Notes: a model not told the origin generated them from the letters alone. 64,000 bases of DNA from Clostridium beijerinckii (GCF_036699995.1 NZ_CP144906.1:3731001-3795000), one strand, 5' to 3'. Positions 9,268 to 18,447 are shown, counted from the stretch's first letter. Numbers and translations are program-made.

Positions 9268-9609
9268 ATGGTAAATTATAACGGAAGAAGTTATGTGTGC
9301 TTATTAGATTTTGCGATGGATTTTATAAGAGGAAAATGGAAGGCAGTTTTATTATGTCATTTATATAATGAACCAAAAAGATTCCTAGAGCTTCAACGAA
9401 TGACTGAAGGAATAAGCCAAAAAGTCTTAAATGAAAAACTTAAAGAATTAGAAAATGATGAACTTGTATGTAAAAAGGTTTATGCAGAAATTCCACCAAA
9501 AGTTGAATACTCCCTCACTGATAAAGGAAAAGAGCTTACTAGTATTATTAAGGAAATTGAGTCTTGGTCGGTTAAACACTACCCTGAGTTAGATAATAAA
9601 TGTATTTAA
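9268..9609 (+). CDS. HxlR-family winged-helix regulator
   Basis: A 113-residue one-domain regulator of the HxlR/DUF24 family. The diagnostic core is visible: FIRGKWKAVLL (helix 1-2), RFLELQRMTEGISQKVLNEKL (recognition helix region) and the wing VYAEIPPKVEYSLTDKGKEL. Cys11 occupies the N-terminal position that acts as a redox or electrophile sensor in several relatives (HypR, YodB). It is divergent from the flavoprotein gene, the classic placement for autoregulation and control of that target. The inducer is unknown. Confidence 0.92.
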   Translation: MVNYNGRSYVCLLDFAMDFIRGKWKAVLLCHLYNEPKRFLELQRMTEGISQKVLNEKLKELENDELVCKKVYAEIPPKVEYSLTDKGKELTSIIKEIESWSVKHYPELDNKCI

Positions 9610-9633
9610 TTCTATTACTTTTATATAAAAAAG

Positions 9634-9675
9634 ATAAAGAAGAACATTTTCTGTTTAGATCTGATTCTTCTTTAT
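9634..9675 (+). terminator. terminator after the HxlR gene
   Basis: An eleven-base-pair stem ATAAAGAAGAA/TTCTTCTTTAT lies 25 bases past the HxlR stop, followed by a T-rich tract. Confidence 0.75.
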
Positions 9676-9921
9676 TCTTTAAATACATCAATCTTGCCTT
9701 TTTATTAATTACTTGAGTGCATAATTTATTCTGATGTCCCTTCTCTGTATCTTCTACTATTATACTTTTTCATATCTTGAGATATATTACTACTTTTTAG
9801 TATTATAGTATTTCTAAATATTTATTAGAGATTTTATACTACTGATCAATTATATATCATCCTAATTTAATCATATTAATGTTATTATAAAAACTCATTT
9901 AACTTATCTTAAAATCTAAGA

Positions 9922-9959
9922 AATATTATAACCATACTTGGTTATAATATTAGTTTTTT
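9922..9959 (+). terminator. orphan terminator-like hairpin
   Basis: A perfect twelve-base-pair stem AATATTATAACC/GGTTATAATATT with a six-base loop is followed by AGTTTTTT. It is the second terminator in a row after HxlR, with no gene in between, so it may end a small RNA or an upstream read-through transcript. Confidence 0.6.
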
Positions 9960-10056
9960 CTACATTTTTCTTTATTATCTCTAAATTTTTTGATTTTAAT
10001 TCCGATTATTATAAATATATACGTTCTGCATAATATAATTCATTTTTGATAAGATT

Positions 10057-10091
10057 ATTTGGTTTGCAGCAACTGGTAGTTTAAACCAAAT
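10057..10091 (+). promoter_or_regulatory. hairpin in the leader of the chemotaxis receptor gene
   Basis: A nine-base-pair stem ATTTGGTTT/AAACCAAAT encloses a 17-base loop, about 145 bases before the receptor ATG. No T tract follows. I looked for cyclic-di-GMP riboswitch signatures here and did not find them. Role unknown. Confidence 0.4.
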
Positions 10092-10235
10092 TTCTATGAA
10101 TTAAAATTGGGGAGTATGTAGACTTTTAATTGAATTAAAACTTTTTTCTCAAAAACAAATTATTTATATTCAACTTTTAATGGAGGTGAGTAAACAGAAG
10201 ACTTTCACATAAAAAAATAAAGAGGGGCTGATTTA

Positions 10236-11950
10236 ATGATTTGGTTTAAAAATTTAAAAATATCTCATAAACTTATTTCCACTTTTACTTTTGTTTCAAT
10301 TTTAGTATGTATTGTTGGTTTTATTGGATTATATAATATGAATATAATTAATCACAATGCAACTTCCATGCATGATTACAACTTAGCCTCAATAAACAGC
10401 TTAACTACTTTAAAGCAAAATATTTCTGATATACGTTCAGATTTGCTAAAACTTACATATCAAAGAAATGTTAGCGAAAAAGATACAGTTAAAAAAGATA
10501 TTAAGAACTTAATTGACAAGAATAGTGAACTTATAAAAATATATGAGAGCACTTTAATTTCTGAATCTGAGAAACCTACTTTTTCTAATCTTAAAGAAAA
10601 CCTTAATAAATATGTTGATTTATCTAACTCAATAATAAAATTTGTAGATGAGAATAACTTTAGTGAAGCTGATGAAAATTATTCTAAAGTTACCGAAACC
10701 AGAAAGAGCATATACTCTAATATGGATGAATTAATACAAAATAATGTTAACCAAGCCGATGATTCTTACAAGGAAAATAACTCAACCTTTAAAAGATCTT
10801 TATATATAACAATCTCTATAATATTTATTAGTTTACTACTAGCCGTTATTTTAGGTTTATCAATTTCATTTATGATTTCAAAACAAGTAAAAAAAGTTTT
10901 AGTTTTTTCTGAAGCTCTTGGTAATGGTGACTTGACTAAATCTATAGCTGTTGATTCTAAAGACGAGATAGGTAATCTTTCACTGGCATTAAATAAGGCA
11001 AAAGAAAATATACATGATTTAATCGTTGAAATAATGAACAGTTCAAGCGATATAAGCGCTACAAGTGAAGAACTTTCTGCCACTACTGAAGAAATTTCTT
11101 CTAAAATGGAAATTGTGAATGAATCCACAAAACATATATCTAAAGGTGTTCAAGATTTAAGCGCTACCACAGAAGAAGTAACTGCATCAACGGAAGAAAT
11201 AAGTAGCGCCATAAATTCCATCGCTAAAGATGCAGAAAATTCATTAGTATCAGTAAATGAAATAAAAGAACGTGCTTCTAATATTAGAAATAAATCTTCA
11301 AAAAGTATTGAAGAAAGTAATTTAATTTATGATAAAAATCGTTCAAACATTTTAGAAGCAATTGAAAATTCTAAAATTGTATCAGAAGTTAGAATAATGG
11401 CAAATTCTATTGGGAGTATAGCAGAACAGACAAATTTATTGGCCCTAAATGCTGCTATTGAAGCCGCTAGAGCCGGTGAACATGGAAAGGGTTTTGCAGT
11501 AGTTGCTGACGAAGTTAGAAAGCTTGCTGAACAATCTTCCAATGCAGTTTATAATATTCAAACTATGGTATCACAAGTTGAAGCTTCTGTAGAAAGTTTA
11601 TCAAAAAGCGGACAAGATGTTCTTGAATTTATGGCTGACAATGTTAAACCTAATTATGAACTCCTTATGAATACAGGAATTGAATATGAAAAGGATTCTG
11701 AATTTATAAGTAATATTATAGATAAATCTGCCTCTTCTTCGAAACAAATGGATGAAGTTATAATGCAGATATAAGTGGTGCAATACAAAATGTATCTTCA
11801 GTAGCTCAAGAATCTGCTTCAAATACAGAAGAAATATTAAATAGCATTACTGAAGTTACCTTTGCTCTTTCAGATGTTACAAAATCTGCTCAAAGTCAAG
11901 CTGAACTTTCACAAAAACTTAATGAAATGATTCAAAGATTTAAAATATAA
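10236..11950 (+). pseudogene. methyl-accepting chemotaxis protein, frameshifted near the C-terminus
   Basis: Topology of a class I receptor: membrane segment at about residues 13-35, an extracellular four-helix sensor, a second membrane segment at about 187-210, HAMP, then the signalling domain with the tip [20 protein letters not shown]. The frame reaches a stop at 11774 after VIMQI. In the next frame the missing tail continues to 11950 (SGAIQNVSSVAQESASNTEE, ending in QRFKI). Adding one A in the ATAATG stretch near 11761 restores INADISGA and a normal receptor of about 571 residues. It is therefore either a recent one-base deletion or a sequencing error in an A run. GAGGGGCTGATTTA precedes the start. 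Confidence 0.85.
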
Positions 11951-12006
11951 TACAAAATCAAAATAATTTATGAAAGTTTAAAATTATCTTTGCAAATCTC
12001 ATATAA

Positions 12007-12079
12007 AATAGCCTGTACAAATTTTATTTGATAATATAATAAATTGTCAAATAAAATTTGCATAGGCTATTTCTTTTTT
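12007..12079 (+). terminator. strong terminator after the chemotaxis receptor
   Basis: A 24-base-pair stem with two mismatches begins AATAGCCTG and ends CATAGGCTATT, followed by TCTTTTTTG. It also faces the transposase remnant. Confidence 0.85.
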
Positions 12080-12089
12080 GTAATATACA

Positions 12090-12353
12090 TGGAAGCACAG
12101 GTTCAAGGCATCTAGGCTCATACTGATGGAATCATTAGTATATCACGGGTGAATTTACTCCATATACCCAAACTAATTATCTGCTGATCGATTCATGATA
12201 TGCGTTAGCAAAAGTTTTGCTAACGCTTCAGTAAATGGGTATCACAGCATAGGAATAATCAAATCTAATAGAGTTATATATCCTGCTATCATTAAAGCTG
12301 GTGTTGATAATTTTCCAGAATATATCAATTCCAAATTAGGACTAGTAGCTTAA
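12090..12353 (+). pseudogene. remnant of a DDE (IS4-like) transposase
   Basis: No intact frame exists, but two frames together resemble the C-terminal half of an IS4-type transposase. One reads QTNYLLIDS, a stop where Trp is expected, then YALAKVLL. The other continues NGYHSIGIIKSNRVIYP and ends DNFPEYINSKLGLVA at 12353. The LLIDSWY and GYH.IG..K.NR.IYP blocks are typical of the catalytic core. A perfect 12-base inverted repeat (12202-12226) sits at the point where the frame changes and may be part of the damage. I see no clear terminal repeats of the insertion sequence. Confidence 0.55.
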
Positions 12354-12360
12354 GGTTTTC

Positions 12361-13206
12361 CTATTTAGTGCCAAGCCTAGTTTCATTAATTTCTATATTG
12401 TATTCTAAATCTGCATAAGCTTTTATCGAAAAACCGTCTACCTTGCCTGTATATGGACTAATAAATATCTCCACTTTTTTAGAAGAATCATTTTCATCTT
12501 GATAAAAAAGACGATGTCCATTTTCGCCTGCTACAAGTATACACTTAGGTTTTTCTATATCCCCTAGCTTATGCTGCTTAATAAAATCTTCAGCTGTATC
12601 TTTTAATTGTTCTTGAGAAATTGTTAACTTAGGTTTGGATTCATCAAGATATCCTTCACTAATCAATACATAATCTATTTCCTTTGTATTTTCATTAAAA
12701 TCAAACATATAGCATTTATCTTCATTAATTCCAACCCATCCTGCTTGAACCATTCCATGCTTTAATTTTGCTACCCTATCCTTAAGTCCATTATCATTTT
12801 CTTCAACAAAATCCATTTCCTTATCATATTCTTCCTTAGATATTTCTTTCTTATCATATGAATCTTGTATATCTTTTTTTTCTAGTGGCTTTATTGCATC
12901 CAAAGTTTTTTCATTTAATATATCTGCATTAAACTTAAAATCTTCATTTTCTTCAACTGATGATATGTTAAAATACTCTTTTAAAATATCTAAAGATTTC
13001 TGCCTATAAGCTTCCTTCTCATCACCAATTACTAGGCCTGTTCCATCATCTTGTGATATTGTTGAAGTATTATCTTTAGTGTAAACAACATTTTGTTTTA
13101 TAATATCTGCAAAAGCTCCTTTCATATTAATTTGATTAAATATAGCAAAAGTAGATGCTACTATTCCTACTGTTAACAATACTGCTACTATTTTTTTAGA
13201 ATGCAC
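12361..13206 (-). CDS. secreted or membrane-anchored protein of unknown function
   Basis: A 281-residue protein with a GTG start: GGAGGGATTATT lies just before the GTG at 13206, and the N-terminus HSKKIVAVLLTVGIVAST is a signal or anchor helix. The outer part is highly charged. Its last 100 residues (LTISQEQLKDTAEDFIKQH, then YTGKVDGFSIKAY) resemble a PepSY/YcdB-like fold, which is a weak guess. The gene follows a response regulator/kinase operon, and its promoter carries the same 11-bp direct repeat as that operon. It is therefore a likely target of the two-component system, perhaps in envelope stress sensing. Confidence 0.7.
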   Translation of the reverse strand: MHSKKIVAVLLTVGIVASTFAIFNQINMKGAFADIIKQNVVYTKDNTSTISQDDGTGLVIGDEKEAYRQKSLDILKEYFNISSVEENEDFKFNADILNEKTLDAIKPLEKKDIQDSYDKKEISKEEYDKEMDFVEENDNGLKDRVAKLKHGMVQAGWVGINEDKCYMFDFNENTKEIDYVLISEGYLDESKPKLTISQEQLKDTAEDFIKQHKLGDIEKPKCILVAGENGHRLFYQDENDSSKKVEIFISPYTGKVDGFSIKAYADLEYNIEINETRLGTK

Positions 13207-13264
13207 AATAATCCCTCCATAATACATTTTTTTAATTGTGCGTAAGTACTTACCCCACTCTTTA

Positions 13265-13320
13265 AGTATAAAATTTGAATGTCCCAAAAGTTTATTGTAG
13301 TTGTAAAATAGTTGTAAACT
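13265..13320 (-). promoter_or_regulatory. predicted response-regulator box and promoter of the secreted-protein gene
   Basis: Two tandem 11-mers, AGTTGTAAAAT and AGTTGTAAACT (plus-strand reading, 13299-13320), form an OmpR/PhoB-type direct repeat. A TATACT -10 element (minus strand, 13265-13270) lies 28 bases downstream. The same box stands before the response regulator operon at 15662. Confidence 0.65.
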
Positions 13321-13446
13321 TACATATACTTAACTTATAAAGTAAATTAACAATCTAGAATTCCCTATTCTTATTTATGCTGTTTGACCTTCAAACTATC
13401 TAAAACTAATTATCTAAAGTATGCACACAAGTTAAGTTCGTACTTT

Positions 13447-14907
13447 TTAATTCACAAGCTTATCATTTATTTTAGTAACGGAATTATTAAAAATCAAAGT
13501 AACTTCTGTTCCTATACCTAAATCACTACTTATTTTAATATCTGCATTATGAACCTCTGCTATCTTTTTACATATAGAAAGACCAATTCCTGCTCCATTA
13601 TTTTTTCTACTTCTAGCTTTATCAACTACATAAAATGGCTGCCAAAGTTTATCTAAATGTTCTTTAGCTATTCCTAAACCTGAATCTACTACAGATAGGT
13701 AAGTTTTATTCTGGAAAATGTATATTTTTATATATATTTTCGAATTATTTTTAGATGCTTTTATAGCATTTTCAACTAGATTAGATAATGCCATAGTAAT
13801 TAGATCCTTGTCTATATCTAGTACGCAATCCTCTCCTTCAATAATTAAGTCTATATTTTTATCTTTAAGTTTACTAGATAACAATCTTCTAACCTCGTTT
13901 ATTATAGTAAATATTTTTTCAGGCATTAACTCGATTTCTTGAGTCTTTGTATAAATTAAATCCATCATTTTAAAAGCCATCTTTTCAAGCCTTTTTCCTT
14001 CTTTATATATGTAATCCGAAGCTTCAACAAATACCTCTTCGCTATATTTTGATGTTCTAATTAAATTTGCATATCCAATTATTGAAGTTAAAGGTGTCTT
14101 AAGTTCATGAGTCAGATTATTTATAAAGGTTTCCTTCTCAATATTGGATGTTTCAAGTTCGTTTATTTTTTCTTCTATTGTCTGCGCCATAAGATTAAAA
14201 TTATTTGAAAGCACGCTAAATTCATCTCTTGATTTAATTTTCACCCTTTCTGAATACTGGCCAAGAGATATTTTCTGGGTCGAAGCTATTAATGTATTTA
14301 TTGGTTTTGTTATTAATTTGCTTATAAAAAACATAAAAATAGCAAAAAGAGAACAGATTAAAATATCTAATTTCATAAAAAGAGCATATTGATTTATTTT
14401 TTCAGAATATATATTTGAAATATCTTTCGCATAGTGCACTTTTATTGGATAGTCATATACATTAACTAAGCTACTAGCGTACAAATACTGTTTTCCATCT
14501 ACTGTCCTAATAATATAGTTGGTTTTTCCTGGCAAAAGGTCTTCTAGTTCATCCTTTTCGTTTGAAAATGGAAATTTCATGTCTGAAAATAATATATTAT
14601 TCCTAGAATCTAAGATTTCTACGTCTCCATGCTGTTCTGTTCCACTATTGGCAGCCTTATTATATTCATCCATTAAAGTCCCGATTAATATATTTATATC
14701 ATAGGTATTACTTGAATAGATTTTTTGCATATACATAGAATTAACACTTAATTGTGAAGACGCAAATTTTTGTTCTGCTAAGCATTTATCAACTTCTTTT
14801 TGTAGCAGATCATTATGAAGTTTTTGTATCAATATAAATCCAGCTATGTTTAAAGTGAATACAAGTAATAGTAACGAAAAAAGATATATTTTAAGCCATA
14901 ACTTCAT
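13447..14907 (-). CDS. two-component sensor histidine kinase
   Basis: A 486-residue membrane kinase. A membrane segment at residues 5-28, an extracytoplasmic sensor of about 145 residues and a second membrane segment near 175-197 are followed by HAMP, the phospho-acceptor region NLTHELKTPLTSIIGY, and an HATPase domain with NLVENAIKAS (N box), VVDSGLGIA and GAGIGLSICKKI. I start it at ATG 14907, eight bases after AGAGGAG; a GTG at 14916 overlaps the upstream stop. It is translationally linked to the response regulator in front of it. The signal is unknown. Confidence 0.93.
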   Translation of the reverse strand: MKLWLKIYLFSLLLLVFTLNIAGFILIQKLHNDLLQKEVDKCLAEQKFASSQLSVNSMYMQKIYSSNTYDINILIGTLMDEYNKAANSGTEQHGDVEILDSRNNILFSDMKFPFSNEKDELEDLLPGKTNYIIRTVDGKQYLYASSLVNVYDYPIKVHYAKDISNIYSEKINQYALFMKLDILICSLFAIFMFFISKLITKPINTLIASTQKISLGQYSERVKIKSRDEFSVLSNNFNLMAQTIEEKINELETSNIEKETFINNLTHELKTPLTSIIGYANLIRTSKYSEEVFVEASDYIYKEGKRLEKMAFKMMDLIYTKTQEIELMPEKIFTIINEVRRLLSSKLKDKNIDLIIEGEDCVLDIDKDLITMALSNLVENAIKASKNNSKIYIKIYIFQNKTYLSVVDSGLGIAKEHLDKLWQPFYVVDKARSRKNNGAGIGLSICKKIAEVHNADIKISSDLGIGTEVTLIFNNSVTKINDKLVN

Positions 14908-14912
14908 GTATT

Positions 14913-15569
14913 TCACTCCTCTAACCTATATCCAATTTTATATACAGTTTTTATGTTATCAGCAATATCAAGCTTTTTTCTTATTTTTTGTATATGAGTA
15001 TCTATTGTTCTGGTCTCCCCCATATACTCATATCCCCAAATTTTTTCTAATAAATACTCCCTAGATAATGCCATATTTTTATTTTTCACAAGCAAAAGTA
15101 TGAGCTCAAATTCCTTTAAAGTAAGATCAATTGCCTCATCTCCATTTTTTATAATCCTTTCGTCTTCATATATTTTTAGTCTTTTAAATTCTATACAGTT
15201 ATTATTTTTTGAATATCTTCTTAGTACTATTTCAATTCTTGCTAGTAATTCAACTGTTTCAAATGGTTTAACAATATAATCCTCTGCACCAGATTTTAAG
15301 CCAGTTATTTTATCAGCAAGTCCATTTTTAGCAGTCAGAAATATTACTGGTATATTTAAACCTCTTATTCTCTTCATTATTTCAAAGCCATCTATACCTG
15401 GCAGCATAATATCCATGAGTATAAGATCAAAAGACTCTTGTTTAATTAAATCGAAAGCCTCCATTCCATCAAATACCTGCTTGCATTCATAACCAGCCAT
15501 TCCTAAGCTTATCCGTATTAAATTAGATATAGCTTCATCATCTTCTACAATTAAAATGTTTATCTTCAA
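14913..15569 (-). CDS. OmpR-family response regulator
   Basis: A 218-residue regulator: receiver domain (residues 1-120) with acidic pocket EDD (9-11), phospho-acceptor Asp53 in LILMDIMLPG and the conserved Lys in VIFLTAK, then a winged-helix DNA-binding domain with TIDTHIQKIRKKL. The start is TTG with GGGGGA ten bases upstream. It forms an operon with the kinase (five-base gap). Two 11-bp direct repeats in its own promoter suggest autoregulation. Confidence 0.93.
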   Translation of the reverse strand: MKINILIVEDDEAISNLIRISLGMAGYECKQVFDGMEAFDLIKQESFDLILMDIMLPGIDGFEIMKRIRGLNIPVIFLTAKNGLADKITGLKSGAEDYIVKPFETVELLARIEIVLRRYSKNNNCIEFKRLKIYEDERIIKNGDEAIDLTLKEFELILLLVKNKNMALSREYLLEKIWGYEYMGETRTIDTHIQKIRKKLDIADNIKTVYKIGYRLEE

Positions 15570-15637
15570 TTATGTATTTCCCCCTAATAACTAACGTGAT
15601 ATTTTAAAGCAAATTCTTCAATTTAACCTTCATCTCC

Positions 15638-15683
15638 ATTATATAACATAACTTCCAATGAAATTGCAAAATAGTTGTAAAAT
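15638..15683 (-). promoter_or_regulatory. predicted autoregulatory box and promoter of the response regulator operon
   Basis: Tandem 11-mers AATTGCAAAAT and AGTTGTAAAAT (plus-strand reading, 15662-15683) nearly repeat the box at 13299. A TATAAT -10 (minus strand, 15638-15643) lies 18 bases downstream. The spacing differs from the other copy by ten bases, one helical turn. Confidence 0.7.
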
Positions 15684-15836
15684 AAATTTAGACCTAACTG
15701 CATATATGAGCTCAAGATAGCTAAATTATGCTTACTTCATAATAGGCCTAAGCCCTTAAACTTTTCACAATGTTTTAAATATTTAAATAAGCTTATTTTA
15801 TCCCTTAAAATTTTATGATATATTTTGGCACTAAAA

Positions 15837-15867
15837 AATACTTAGAGTTCGTATTTCTCTAAGTATT
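15837..15867 (-). terminator. terminator after the Crp/Fnr gene
   Basis: A perfect eleven-base-pair stem AATACTTAGAG/CTCTAAGTATT with a nine-base loop, followed on the minus strand by a T run. Apart from this and the promoter box above, the 15570-15960 interval shows nothing more. Confidence 0.8.
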
Positions 15868-15960
15868 ATCTATTTATATATATTATTCTAATACGATGCT
15901 GGCTTTATTAGATTGTACTTTTACAGTTCTTAATAGAAATCTCTTTTTGATATATTTATA

Positions 15961-16650
15961 TTAAAGAGATTTTACATAAATGTTTTTTGAAAGCTCCTTT
16001 AGTTTTTTTATATCTAGTATATTTATCTTCTTATTTTCACACCTTACGATTCCCTGTGCTTCCAATTCTTTAAAAGTTCTATTTAAATGCCTGTAAGTAG
16101 TTCCTAAAAATTCAGCAATCTCTAAATAAGATGAATTTAAAATTATGTAACTTTCATCTATTATATGTTCCACCAAATAACTAGATAACCTATTAGCAAG
16201 TGGATACACAAAATTATATGAACTATTATTAATAGTTGCATAAAGTTTTTCACTTAAAGAATCTACTAAATGATGTAAAAACTTCGTATTATTAAAATAG
16301 TTTTCTCTTAATATATCTGATGGAATTCCTATTAAATAAGTATCTTCTACTGCATTAATATTGCAAAGTATAGGGATGTTTTTTAAAAGTTCTAAATCTC
16401 CTACAGTATTAAAATCTCTATAAAATTTTAATAGCATTGATTTACCATTTTCAAAAGGATAAAATACTTTAATTTTTCCATCAACAATTAGATAATAATA
16501 TTCAAGTTTTTCTTCTGACTTCATTATATATTCTTCTTTTTCATAGAAATGAAGCTGAAAATGTTTTAGTATTGTGTCATCAAATATGCTTTTTATGTTA
16601 TGCTTCTTAATATAATAATTTAAAAGTTTATTATCTAAAATTTTCTTCAT
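15961..16650 (-). CDS. Crp/Fnr-family transcriptional regulator
   Basis: A 229-residue regulator. The N-terminal half is a cyclic-nucleotide-binding-like beta barrel (YYLIVDGKIKVFYPFENGK, about residues 50-70). The C-terminal half is a winged helix (SYLEIAEFLGTTYRHLNRTF, about 175-195). There is no cysteine cluster of Fnr type and no clear cAMP-binding Arg-Ser pair, so the effector is unknown. I chose ATG 16650, which follows TTAGGAGAGTCT; the longer frame would start inside a palindrome. The palindrome TGAC-N4-GTCA just upstream suggests autoregulation. Confidence 0.88.
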   Translation of the reverse strand: MKKILDNKLLNYYIKKHNIKSIFDDTILKHFQLHFYEKEEYIMKSEEKLEYYYLIVDGKIKVFYPFENGKSMLLKFYRDFNTVGDLELLKNIPILCNINAVEDTYLIGIPSDILRENYFNNTKFLHHLVDSLSEKLYATINNSSYNFVYPLANRLSSYLVEHIIDESYIILNSSYLEIAEFLGTTYRHLNRTFKELEAQGIVRCENKKINILDIKKLKELSKNIYVKSL

Positions 16651-16663
16651 AGACTCTCCTAAC

Positions 16664-16677
16664 ATGACTTATGTCAT
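16664..16677. promoter_or_regulatory. candidate Crp/Fnr operator
   Basis: The palindrome ATGAC-TTAT-GTCAT is 14 bases upstream of the Crp/Fnr start codon and has the half-site length and spacing used by this family. It lies in the shared upstream region with the divergent HAD phosphatase gene. Confidence 0.5.
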
Positions 16678-16779
16678 TTTCAAATTCTTATAAATATATT
16701 ATTTTATTAACAGAGCATTGTAAATAAAATTTAATTTTGATTTTTACAAATTTATATTCAACTATACGGAGGACATATT

Positions 16780-17472
16780 ATGAACTATGAAGTTATACTA
16801 TTTGATGCAGACGATACTTTATTTGATTTTAAAAAATCTGAAAGGGAGGCTTTCAAAAACACTATACTCGAATTTAATATCAATTACGATGAAAATTACC
16901 ATTTAAAAATATATCACGATATAAATACTGCTATATGGAAAGAGTTTGAACAAGGCTTAATTACTCAGGAAAAACTTAAGGTAGAAAGATTTAAAAGACT
17001 TGCGGATAAACTTAAAATTTCCTTTGATGAGATTGAATTTGCTAAATCATATATGCAAAATTTATCTAACTGCTCCTTTTTATTTGATGGCATCCTAGAG
17101 CTTATAGAGCATTTAAGTAAAAGCTATAAACTCTTAATAATTACTAATGGTCTCACAGCTGTACAAGAAAATAGAATCAGAAAGTCAATTATATCAAAAC
17201 ATTTTGAAGATGTAGTTATATCTGAGGAAATCTCTATCTCAAAACCTAATCCAAAAATATTTGAACATGCTCTAGAAAATATATATCACACTAATAAAAA
17301 TACAGTACTTATGGTTGGAGATAGCTTGACCTCTGATATACAGGGTGGAATAAACTTCGGTATAGATACCTGTTGGTATAATCCAAATAAACTTGAGAAT
17401 AATTCAAATATAGCACCTAAGTATGAAATATCTAACTTTGACGAACTTAAGCATTTACTAATTAATTCCTAG
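16780..17472 (+). CDS. HAD-superfamily hydrolase, YjjG-like pyrimidine 5'-nucleotidase
   Basis: A 230-residue phosphatase with an alpha-helical cap. HAD motif I is DADDTLFDF near residues 9-17 (nucleophile and acid Asp), motif II is the Thr in LLIITNG, motif III the Lys in SKPNPKIF and motif IV GDSLTSDIQGG. The FDADDTL.DF start and SKPNP spacing are those of YjjG/YfnB, which dephosphorylate pyrimidine nucleotides. GGAGGACATATT precedes the ATG. It diverges from the Crp/Fnr gene; no functional link is evident. Confidence 0.88.
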   Translation: MNYEVILFDADDTLFDFKKSEREAFKNTILEFNINYDENYHLKIYHDINTAIWKEFEQGLITQEKLKVERFKRLADKLKISFDEIEFAKSYMQNLSNCSFLFDGILELIEHLSKSYKLLIITNGLTAVQENRIRKSIISKHFEDVVISEEISISKPNPKIFEHALENIYHTNKNTVLMVGDSLTSDIQGGINFGIDTCWYNPNKLENNSNIAPKYEISNFDELKHLLINS

Positions 17473-17656
17473 GATTTATTACTCTTCATTTTAAAATTTA
17501 ATAGACCTTAAATTTTATGTACTTATGAAATTTAGGATTAAGCTGCCATATCACATGACACATAAGTTCTAAATATTATAATTCATTCTTTATAAATAAA
17601 GCAAAATAACACAAAACTTTCATTATTCGAAATGCTGCAATTTTCTTTAAAATAAA

Positions 17657-17697
17657 GAAGACTAACAGAATAATTCAACTTCAATCTGTTAGTCTTC
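17657..17697 (-). terminator. terminator after the wall-binding protein gene
   Basis: A perfect thirteen-base-pair stem GAAGACTAACAGA/TCTGTTAGTCTTC, followed on the minus strand by TTTATTTT. Confidence 0.8.
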
Positions 17698-17734
17698 CAG
17701 ATCTAAAATATTATATTAAATATTGTTATTTTCC

Positions 17735-18241
17735 TTAATTCTTACTTGTTGCATTGTTTTCAGATGATTGATTTACTTGATTATTTGCTGTGTTTTGACT
17801 ATCTGAAATATTTTTGTTATCTGCTTTAGCAGTATTTATATTTTGACCAGTAGTTAAGTATTTTGAAAATATAAATGTTAAAGTGGTAAAATCATATTTT
17901 TTATCGTCAATAATAATTGAATCTTGTACTAACTTTCCACTTCCATCAAAATAATACCACATTCCATTATTCTTCAACCATGAATTTGATGCCATAACTC
18001 CATTTGTCCAGAAATAATACCAGCTTCCATTATACTTCATCCATTGAGTTGTCGCAGAACCATCTTCCTGAAAATAGTACCAATCTCCGTTGACTTGTTT
18101 CCATCCCTTTGCTTTTATTCCATTCTCTACCCAATACGAATGTTTATATTTATCTTGCTTCCAAGTTGCAGAAGCTGCTACTGGAATAATCCCTATTATT
18201 GATATGGCCAGTAATGATGATATTATTAACCTTTTTACCAT
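17735..18241 (-). CDS. secreted cell-wall-binding repeat protein
   Basis: A 168-residue exported protein. The signal peptide is MVKRLIISSLLAISIIGIIP with a likely cut after ASA. Four aromatic repeats of the choline/cell-wall-binding type follow (GWKQVNGDWYYFQEDG, QWMKYNGSWYYFWTNG, SWLKNNGMWYYFDGSG), then an Asn/Ser-rich tail. No catalytic domain is present. Such proteins bind teichoic acid choline or glycan in clostridia. GGGGACGATAAA precedes the ATG. A related protein is encoded at 34757. Confidence 0.88.
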   Translation of the reverse strand: MVKRLIISSLLAISIIGIIPVAASATWKQDKYKHSYWVENGIKAKGWKQVNGDWYYFQEDGSATTQWMKYNGSWYYFWTNGVMASNSWLKNNGMWYYFDGSGKLVQDSIIIDDKKYDFTTLTFIFSKYLTTGQNINTAKADNKNISDSQNTANNQVNQSSENNATSKN

Positions 18242-18417
18242 TTTATCGTCCCCTATCCATTAAATTAATAATACTATTATATCATATTAATATTACATTT
18301 TATTCTAATTTTTTGCAATTATAATCAATTCTTACTTTAGTGTTTTATAACTTCCATATTAAAAATATAACTGCATAAAATCCACTTACTATGTATATAA
18401 AAAAAATTTTTCTACTA

Positions 18418-18447
18418 TTGACGGCTTGTACCATGTCGTAGTAAAAT
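18418..18447 (+). promoter_or_regulatory. promoter of the M-box transcript
   Basis: TTGACG and TAAAAT are separated by 18 bases, placing the transcript start near 18454, just in front of the riboswitch. Confidence 0.7.

Noticed and set aside
10000..10235. Possible cyclic-di-GMP riboswitch before the chemotaxis receptor
   Set aside because: None of the expected GEMM blocks (GCAAACC, GGGACGCAAAGCC) are present; only a simple hairpin.
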